Source: Symbiodinium natans (Eukaryota; Sar; Dinophyceae; Suessiales; Symbiodiniaceae). From it: a stretch of 64,000 bases of DNA. This document shows, piece by piece, positions 58,201 through 64,000 of this stretch. Positions within the stretch are counted from its first letter, which is position 1. Each line of letters starts with the position of its first letter. The position numbers and the translations under genes were made by a program. The notes under the pieces are model-generated. The model ran no database searches. It was not told where the DNA came from and saw nothing but the letters and a program-made list of their open reading frames with translations. The stretch spans positions 1,387,082 to 1,451,081 of the forward strand of contig CAJNDS010000113.1 in assembly GCA_905221605.1 (NCBI GenBank). The letters run 5' to 3'.

Positions 58201-60982
58201 CTCGTAGAAGATGTACTGGAGCTGCTGCTTGAGGTGCTTGTGCTCGTCGAACTGCTGCTGCTTGTGCTCGATGACGTTGTTGATGTTGAGGAAGTGCTTG
58301 AGGTCGATGAGGTCGTGCTTGAACTGCTCGTAGATGTTGTACTTGTGGTGCTGCTTGTCGAACTGCTGCTGCTTGTGCTCGACGTGCTGGTGGAAGTGGA
58401 TGTTGTGCTCGAAGTGGATGAAGAAGTGCTGGTGGTGCTCGTGGATGTCGTAGTGGACGTGGTGCGCGTCGTGCTTGTGCTGGTCGAACTGCTGCTGCTG
58501 GTGCTAGTTGAGGTGCTGGAGGATGAAGTGGTGCTCGACGAGGATGACGACGTGCTGGTGGTGCTCGTAGAGGACGTGCTGGAGCTGCTGCTTGAGGTGC
58601 TGGTGCTAGTCGAGCTGCTTGTACTCGTGCTTGAAGATGTCGTTGATGTTGAGGAGGTGCTTGAAGTTGATGTGCTTGTGGATGTTGTGCTGGTTGTGGT
58701 GCTGGTCGAGCTTGTCGAAGAGGTGGAAGAAGACGTGGTACTCGAAGTCGTGGTGCTTGTGGATGTTGTGCTCGTGCTGGAGCTCGTCGAGCTGCTGCTG
58801 CTTGTACTAGTTGATGACGTCGATGATGAAGTAGTCGTGGAGCTGGAAGACGACGTGCTAGTGGTGCTTGTGGACGTAGTTGTGGAGGAAGTCAGGGTAG
58901 TACTTGTGCTCGTCGAGCTGCTGCTACTCGTGCTTGAGGACGTCGTCGACGTGGACGATGAGGATGTGCTGGTGGAGCTTGTGGAAGTGGTGCTGCTGGT
59001 GCTGGAGCTGCTGGAGGTGGATGATGATGACGTTGAGGTCGTGCTTGAGCTGGTCGAAGATGTGCTTGTGGTGCTGGAGCTGCTGCTGGAGGTCGACGTG
59101 CTCGTTGAGCTGCTGCTGCTGGTGCTCGAGGATGTGGTTGATGTTGAAGAGGTGCTTGAGCTCGAGGAAGACGTGCTTGTGGTGCTTGTGGATGTTGTAC
59201 TTATGCTTGTGCTGCTCGAACTGCTGCTGCTTGTTGTGGTTGAGGTTGTCGAGGAGGAAGTGGTGCTTGATGAAGTCGTGCTTGATGAAGATGATGACGT
59301 GCTAGTGGTGCTCGTAGACGTTGTGCTGGAGGTAGTGCCTGTGGTGCTGGTGCTGGTTGAGCTGCTGCTACTTGTGCTCGATGATGTCGTCGATGTTGAG
59401 GATGTGCTTGAGGTTGATGAGGATGTGCTTGTAGTGCTCGTAGAAGATGTAGTGGTGGTGCTGCTACTGGTGGTTGTGCTGGTGGAACTGCTGCTGCTTG
59501 TGCTGGTCGATGTGGTCGACGTGGACGACGTGGAAGTGCTGGTAGATGTTGCACTGGTCGTGGTGCTACTTGAGCTGCTGCTGCTGGTGCTTGTGGAGGT
59601 GGTGGATGAAGACGTGGTACTCGACGTGGATGACGAAGTGCTGGTGGACGATGTGATGGTGGTGCTTGTGGATGTGGTGCTGGTGCTGGAGCTCGTCGAG
59701 CTGCTACTACTTGTGCTTGATGATGTTGAAGATGTACTGGTGGTGCTTGTAGATGTTGTACTCGTGCTTGTGCTGCTCGAACTGCTGATGCTTGTGGTGG
59801 TTGAGGTTGTGGATGTTGAAGTTGAGCTCGATGAAGATGAAGATGTGCTAGTGGTGCTTGAAGACGTTGTGCTGGAGGTAGTCTGTGTTGAGCTGCTGCT
59901 ACTTGTGCTCGATGATGTCGTCGATGTTGAGGACGTGCTCGAGGTTGATGAGGATGTGCTGGTAGTGCTGGTAACTGTTGTAGTGGTAGTGCTGCTACTT
60001 TCGGTTGTGGTCGTCGAGCTGCTTGCAGAAGTGGTGGTGCTCACAGTGGTGGACGTACTCGCGGTGGTCGATGTTGAAATGGATGTGGTGCTACTTTTGG
60101 TTGTCGAGCTGGTTACAGATGTGGTGGTGCTCACAGTGGTGGACGTACTCGCTGTGGTTGATGTTGAAATGGATGTGGTGCTGCTCTTGGTCGTCGAGCT
60201 GCTTACAGATGTGGTCGTGCTCACAGTGGTGGACGTACTCGCTGTGGTTGATGTTGAAATGGTCGTCGAGCTGCTTGCAGAAGTGGTGGTGCTCACAGTG
60301 GTGGACGTACTCGCGGTGGTCGATGTTGAAATGGATGTGGTGCTACTTTTGGTTGTCGAGCTGCTTACAGATGTGGTGGTGCTCACAGTGGTGGACGTAC
60401 TCGCTGTGGTTGATGTTGAAATGGATGTGGTGCTGCTCTTGGTCGTCGAGCTGCTTACAGATGTGGTCGTGCTCACAGTGGTGGACGTACTCGCTGTGGT
60501 TGATGTTGAAATGGTCGTCGAGCTGCTAGCAGAAGTGGTGGTGCTCACAGTGGTGGACGTACTCGCGGTGGTCGATGTTGAAATGGATGTGGTGCTACTT
60601 TTGGTTGTCGAGCTGCTTACAGATGTGGTGGTGCTCACAGTGGTTGACGTACTCGCTGTGGTTGATGTTGAAATGGATGTGGTGCTGCTTTTGGTCGTCG
60701 AGCTGCTTACAGATGTGGTCGTGCTCACAGTGGTGGACGTACTCGCTGTGGTTGATGTTGAAATGGTCGTCGAGCTGCTTGCAGAAGTGGTGGTGCTCAC
60801 AGTTGTGGACGTACTCGCGGTGGTCGATGTTGAAACGGATGTGGTGCTGCTTTCGGTTGTTGAGCTGCTTACAGAGGTGGTGGTGCTCACGGTGGTGGAC
60901 GTGCTCGCTGTGGTTGATGTTGAAATGGTCGTCGAGCTGCTTGCAGATGTGGAGGTGCTGGTCACAGTGGTTGTGGTTGCAG
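55280..60982 (-). CDS. giant Ser/Thr-rich mucin-like exon
   Basis: About 1,900 codons open on minus and made almost only of Ser and Thr with a few Ala, Val, Ile, Arg and Lys. It begins after an acceptor-like GCTGCAAG (frame ATTTTVTSTST) and ends near SSTSSRRVRG at a GA/GT donor-like CAGGAGAGTC. No hydrophobic segment; such tracts are heavily O-glycosylated extracellular stalks in known proteins. A start Met at 60998 is possible but lies before the acceptor. Internal repeats: 237-bp (79-codon) units and 252-bp units (90+90+72). The antisense frame is equally long but is only Val/Leu/Glu/Asp. Likely the ectodomain stalk of a surface protein; a link with the REJ-type gene downstream is possible but unproved. 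Confidence 0.65.
55655..57880. repeat. 237-bp tandem repeat (79 codons)
   Basis: The anchor TTGTGGATGT (with TTGTGGACGT variant) recurs at 55655 and 55892, and then at 56381, 56618, 56855, 57092, 57329, 57566 and 57803, spaced exactly 237 bp within each series. Each unit carries CGACGACGTTGATGAAGTGC and GTACTGGAGGTGGTGCG. Confidence 0.95.
60016..60950. repeat. 252-bp higher-order repeat (90+90+72)
   Basis: GAGCTGCTTGCAGAAGTGG (GCTAGCAG in one copy) recurs at 60016, 60268, 60520 and 60772, 252 bp apart. Inside each are three sub-units, two of 90 bp and one of 72 bp that lacks the GATGTGGTGCTACTTTTGG piece. The last copy is truncated to 162 bp (90+72). Confidence 0.95.
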
Positions 60983-61164
60983 CTTGCAGCCGACGCATGT
61001 CAGAATCCTGGCAGTATCAGTGGCTGAGCTGAGGCTTCAGGGTCTTAATAAAAATCTAAGCTGGCATGTCAAGACCACGGTCAGCACTTTCTGCGTCAAG
61101 GCCATTCACGTCTCCAGTACCAACCCCTGAAAGAGTGCAAGCGAGTCGCGGTGGAATGCCTCAG

Positions 61165-61222
61165 GTTTTGGGTTTAGGGTTTAGGGTTTAGGGTTTAGGG
61201 TTTAGGGTTCAGGGTTTAGGTC
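61165..61222 (+). repeat. telomere-like TTTAGGG array
   Basis: Seven units with one TTCAGGG. Confidence 0.95.
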
Positions 61223-61356
61223 AGAAGAAGGTCCGGACTGACCTACTGACCGAGACCTTCTTAAAACGCTCAGCTCACCAAGCCCGGCGAGGTTTGGGCT
61301 TGAGAGCTTGACGGAGGCTTCGCGGTGGATTCTGTGTTCTGGCCACCCTCCGATCA

Positions 61357-61424
61357 TCCGAGGCGCTCTATACTTGCCACTGGTGTGGCATCATCAAGCC
61401 GTCTGCCAAACTCGGGGATGTCAT
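61357..61424 (-). CDS. candidate exon
   Basis: Minus: acceptor GACGGCAG, then DDIPEFGRRLDDATPV. Short and hydrophilic. Unknown. Confidence 0.4.
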
Positions 61425-61524
61425 CCTGCCGTCGACTGGCGCGCGAGTAGGTGCAAAACACCCTCATACTCACCACTTTAGGGTTCAGGGTTTAGGGCTT
61501 GGGTTTAGGGTTCAAGTGGAATTG

Positions 61525-61623
61525 GTCTATGCAACCGACTTGGGTCCTGATTGGCCGGGTGGAGCCACAGCTGCGCCATTAAGCTTGGCCAGCGCGACTG
61601 CCTTCTTACCCCCATCAGGTCCT
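61525..61623 (-). CDS. candidate exon
   Basis: Minus: acceptor CACCTTGCAG, then PDGGKKAVALAKLNGAAVAP, then PPGQSGPKSV. Soluble helix plus Pro/Gly tail. Unknown. Confidence 0.45.
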
Positions 61624-61656
61624 GCAAGGTGCGGTTTCAATCGTGGCCCATTCTCA

Positions 61657-61760
61657 CCCCTAAACCCTAAACCCTATACCCTTTCCCTGAACCTTAAACC
61701 CTAAACCCTATACCCTGAACCTTAAACCCCAAAACCCTCTACCCTGAACCTTAAACCCTA
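61657..61760 (-). repeat. telomere-like repeats with CCCTATA/CCTTAAA variants
   Basis: Period-like mix of CCCTAAACCCTATACCCTGAACCTTAAA. Confidence 0.85.
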
Positions 61761-61879
61761 GACCGATTCCCTCCAGCTTGCGAGGCTCCTCATCTCGTGG
61801 CTCCTTGGCACACAAGGGCAGTGTGGAGAATGATTTTGCAAAGGCCGCGCAGCAGATGCTAATGGTGAATCTTGTTCAG

Positions 61880-61985
61880 GGCTTGGGGTATGGGGTTTAG
61901 GGTTTTTATAGGGTTTAGGGTTTAGGGTTTAGGGTTTAGGGTTTAGGGTTTAGGGTTTAGGGTTTAGGGTTTAGGGTTTAGGGTT
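61880..61985 (+). repeat. telomere-like TTTAGGG array at an exon border
   Basis: About twelve regular units ending GGGTTCAC, immediately beside the donor of the minus exon 62060-61989. Confidence 0.97.
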
Positions 61986-61988
61986 CAC

Positions 61989-62060
61989 ATACTGCCAGGA
62001 AGCCTGGATCACTGCGAGGACGATGCCAAGCAGTACGACGAGAGCAATGGCCCAGTTGAG
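61989..62060 (-). CDS. transmembrane exon
   Basis: 24 codons between acceptor CATGCCAG and donor TAT|GTGAAC: NWAIALVVLLGIVLAVIQAS is one membrane helix. The intron that follows is a CCCTAAA array (in gene sense) from its ninth base. Protein unknown. Confidence 0.6.
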
Positions 62061-62294
62061 CTGGCATGGAATTCGATGGCTGTGCTGTCGCCAAGTCGCT
62101 TCACGCGAAAATTCCCTAGCTCAGCTTCCGGTGCCCTAGACGCAGAACTTCGGATGCTGACAGTCTGAGAATTCTAGAAAGCAAAGCCCGGCTCGCACGC
62201 GGCACGGACGCCCATAAACTCGCATTGACCCGCTGAGCGGCTTTGAGGGGCCAAATTTCAGGGCTTAGGGAAAGCCGCGAAAGCCTCTCACAAC

Positions 62295-62397
62295 TTGGGA
62301 TGTTCCCCCTTATACTAACAGTCCTGAACAAACTAAAAAATAGGGGGTACCAGAATCCCTCTTAAGGACTGTTAGTAGAAGGGGGAAAATATCCCAA
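62295..62397. mobile_element. 103-bp TIR element, 8-bp duplication
   Basis: Ends TTGGGATGTTCCCCCTTATA and AAAATATCCCAA with inner inverted ACTAACAGTCCT/AGGACTGTTAGT. Perfect flanking duplication CTCACAAC (62287-62294, 62398-62405). Same family as 1001-1105 and 29826-29926. Confidence 0.9.
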
Positions 62398-62439
62398 CTC
62401 ACAACCACGCACAGTAACGTCTGGCGCCTTCATGGTGCT

Positions 62440-62690
62440 GAGGAGCACAGGTGCAGCAGCACTCGGGTGGTGCGCTGCACTCTGTGGTCCACTAGTCGAA
62501 GCTTGCTCACGTGGCACAATCTTCGGGTGAAGACGTAGAGCAACCTATCTATATCTCCATATGTATAGCATGTGTGTATATGTGTATGTACGTGTCCGCA
62601 TACCATTCTTGCTGTGGCTGGTCCAGCATGGCAACAAGCTCTCCTTGGTCCTCTTCTGAAACACCATGACACACCCGGTTGAGAAGCATG
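62440..62690 (-). CDS. candidate exons, unknown
   Basis: Minus exon about 62690-62609 reads LLNRVCHGVSEEDQGELVAM, ends LDQPQQE at donor ATG|GTATGC; after a TATA/TGTG intron, about 62530-62440 reads REQASTSGPQSAAHHPSAAA. Hydrophilic. Unknown. Confidence 0.45.
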
Positions 62691-62708
62691 AGTCCCTAAA
62701 CCCCAGAA

Positions 62709-62987
62709 TCATAAACCTTTGAGCCGAGAGAGCCACCGGGCCACAGAGGCCCGCAGGATCGGAGCGCAGGCTTGTCTGCATGGCTCAAGGTGCAACATGG
62801 TGCCATGTAAACATCTCCATCTGTAACATGGAGTTCCCTTCCGAACTTGTTTGTGAATGGCGCCCACGATGAGCTTTCTGAGATGGAATCGCGAGGTCAC
62901 AGTGAGACTGTCCTTTAGGAAACGCATCACTGTCCTAAACGGGCTGTGCTTCTGCGCTGCACTTTGAATGCAGAAAGGCACTGCCAC
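62709..62987 (-). CDS. uncharacterised open frame
   Basis: Minus frame with FRTVMRFLKDSLTVTSRFHL then RKLIVGAIHKQVRKG; basic helix. Its lower half is probably intron. No family. Confidence 0.3.
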   Translation of the reverse strand: MAVPFCIQSAAQKHSPFRTVMRFLKDSLTVTSRFHLRKLIVGAIHKQVRKGTPCYRWRCLHGTMLHLEPCRQACAPILRASVARWLSRLKGL

Positions 62988-63001
62988 TGGGAAGACAAGA
63001 A

Positions 63002-63430
63002 TCAGCTGGCATGTCGCGTCTTGTAGGCGTCAATGCAGCCCATACACACGTAGTGGGTGCCACCTCCACATCGGTAGCCGTCAGACAGCCGGTAATGGCA
63101 AATCCCACAGTTTTCGTCAGGCGGATTGGCTACCTGAGCTTTCTGAGTGACATCCCAGGGCCCGTAAACTCAGGAGGGCATGCCGCTCTACCAGCAATGG
63201 CCAAGATACATTCAGCTCAAACCACTCAAAGTTGGCCTTGGTAGCCCAGCAACCATACTATGATAAGGGCACCCTTTTTTTGGGTTGGTTATTTTATACG
63301 GGAACCAAGAACCAAAAAAAAAGGGGTAAAGGGTACCACTGGGCTACTAAGTGGCTGGGCAGAGGCCAAGACAGTCCAGCGCATCCAGCGTCGACATCTC
63401 CTGCGCCAGGACATGGCCCCGGATCACCCC
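63002..63430 (-). CDS. Cys-rich zinc-binding protein, three exons
   Basis: Minus exons: about 63430-63356 (GHVLAQEMSTLDALDCLGLC), 63236-63192 (ANFEWFELNVSWPLL), 63133-63002 (VANPPDENCGICHYRLSDGY, RCGGGTHYVCMGC, ending KTRHAS and TGA). CxxC...C...CxxC in the last exon forms a zinc-knuckle/treble-clef pattern, role unknown. The first intron is a TIR element (63237-63351) with GC-AG ends; the second, 58 nt, is GT-AG with GTAG repeated at both ends. Codon joins are in phase. Upstream exons are not found. Confidence 0.65.
63237..63351. mobile_element. introner: TIR element with 4-bp duplication
   Basis: On minus it runs CTTAGTAGCCCAG ... CTGGGCTACCAAG: a 13-nt TIR with one mismatch, 115 bp, flanked by GCCA (63352-63355 and 63233-63236). 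The intron 63355-63237 starts GC and ends AG; removal reads ...GLCP|ANFEW. Strong similarity to 15988-16094 through the interior (CCTTATCAT, AACCAACCC-like A/T tracts, ACCCTTTACC). Confidence 0.92.
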
Positions 63431-63459
63431 CCCGTTTTTTTTTGGAACCCACCTCGCAA

Positions 63460-63530
63460 CCCTAAACCCTAGACCCTAAGCCCGAAGCCCTAAGCCCCCT
63501 AAACCCTAAACCCTAAACCCTAAACCCTGA
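63460..63530 (-). repeat. telomere-like CCCTAAA array
   Basis: About nine units with CCCTAAG and CCCGAAG variants. Confidence 0.9.
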
Positions 63531-63532
63531 AG

Positions 63533-63890
63533 AAGCTCATCTCTTCGTGCTTGAGAAGCTCCTCCACCACCTTCTCCCCTTCTTGCTGGGGCAGTTTCCT
63601 TGGTGACTGACAGATACCGACCAGCCAGCCCTAAACTCAATGTCCAAGAAGCAGGGGGTATTTCCCAACGCAAGGATACCTCCCCCCCTTACACCCCCCC
63701 CCCCCCCCCAAAGAAGCACCTTCATCTTGGGAAAGGCCCCCATATGGATTCCGCCACTGAAGGTAAGTATCTCTTCCTCCTTCACCTCCTCCTTGGGCCT
63801 CTCGCGGTTTTTGCCCTTGGCAAGGGCCTTGGCCACAGCCTGCCCAAGGTACGAGGTGCATTTGAACGGACTTCGTGTTTTTTTGGTCTC
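63533..63890 (-). CDS. acidic/basic helical exons, unknown
   Basis: Minus exon about 63855-63770 reads GQAVAKALAKGKNRERPKEE and VKEEEIL. After an intron with poly-C/G (63694-63708 C-run on +), exon 63605-63533 (acceptor CTGTCAG) reads LPQQEGEKVVEELLKHEEMS. Charged helices. Unknown. Confidence 0.5.
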
Positions 63891-64000
63891 CAAGGAATAC
63901 GCGTCTGCAAAGCTCGTGAGACTTTGGCAACTTCAACATCCCAAAAATGAAGTTACAGCCGGCGGCTAAGGCTCAAAGGCTTGCTGCGCCTTGACATGAT

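Noticed and set aside
55294-61032. 1,912-codon Val/Leu/Glu/Asp frame on +
   Set aside because: Antisense of the Ser/Thr repeat; splice signals and amino-acid logic favour the minus strand.
462-63530. Chromosome-end telomere
   Set aside because: TTTAGGG arrays are spread over the whole window, in both orientations, short, and between exons; none is terminal in the way a telomere would be.

Overview
This window is nuclear DNA of a dinoflagellate. Four things in the sequence point there. (1) It is packed with dispersed arrays of the plant/dinoflagellate telomere repeat TTTAGGG, in both orientations. (2) A 490-bp decayed copy of a mitochondrial cytochrome b gene of dinoflagellate type lies at 20.2-20.7 kb. 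(3) Several introns use GC-AG or GA-AG ends, as dinoflagellates do. (4) Genes are GC-rich, cut into many short exons, and include families common in dinoflagellates (ion channels, REJ-type receptors, multipass proteins with HAW/RLWCVYE motifs). The species cannot be fixed from the sequence. There are no bacterial-type operons, CRISPR arrays or rRNA/tRNA genes that I could recognise. Most long open frames here are repeat translations; the real coding sequence sits in 60-350 bp islands between repeats, and I found it by translating those islands and testing splice joins.

Layout. 1-5.1 kb: a cation-channel gene (minus) whose S1-S6 exons can be joined in frame. 5-13 kb: mostly telomere-like arrays, inverted-repeat elements and weak exon candidates. 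13.2-13.6 and 14.5-15.6 kb: helical/coiled-coil exons (minus). 15.7-16.8 kb: a complete-looking two-exon RING + TRAF-type finger + coiled coil + ubiquitin-like gene (minus). 18.5-21.6 kb: a multi-exon membrane protein gene (minus); the mitochondrial fragment lies in one of its introns. 22-25 kb: coiled-coil and unknown exons. 25.7-26.7 kb: an acyl-protein thioesterase-like alpha/beta hydrolase (minus). 27.7-28.2 kb: RanBP2-type zinc fingers (minus). 29-36 kb: scattered exons, long AT-rich and purine-rich tandem repeats. 36.7-53.4 kb: a very long, many-exon REJ/polycystin-1-like receptor gene (minus). 54.4-61 kb: Ser/Thr-rich mucin-like coding sequence with 237-bp and 252-bp higher-order repeats (minus). 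61.3-63.9 kb: small exons, including a Cys-rich zinc-binding gene (minus).

Two kinds of invader shape the genes. First, short terminal-inverted-repeat elements (about 100-115 bp) with 4-bp target duplications sit exactly inside exons. Four of them can be removed as introns so that the host reading frame is restored: the AG acceptor is the element's own 3' end and the GT, GC or GA donor is the duplicated target. A second family has 8-bp target duplications. Second, TTTAGGG arrays fill introns, in several cases beginning at the 5' splice site itself, and some lie inside inverted-repeat elements. Together these look like a genome where introns are being made by mobile elements and filled by telomere-type repeats.
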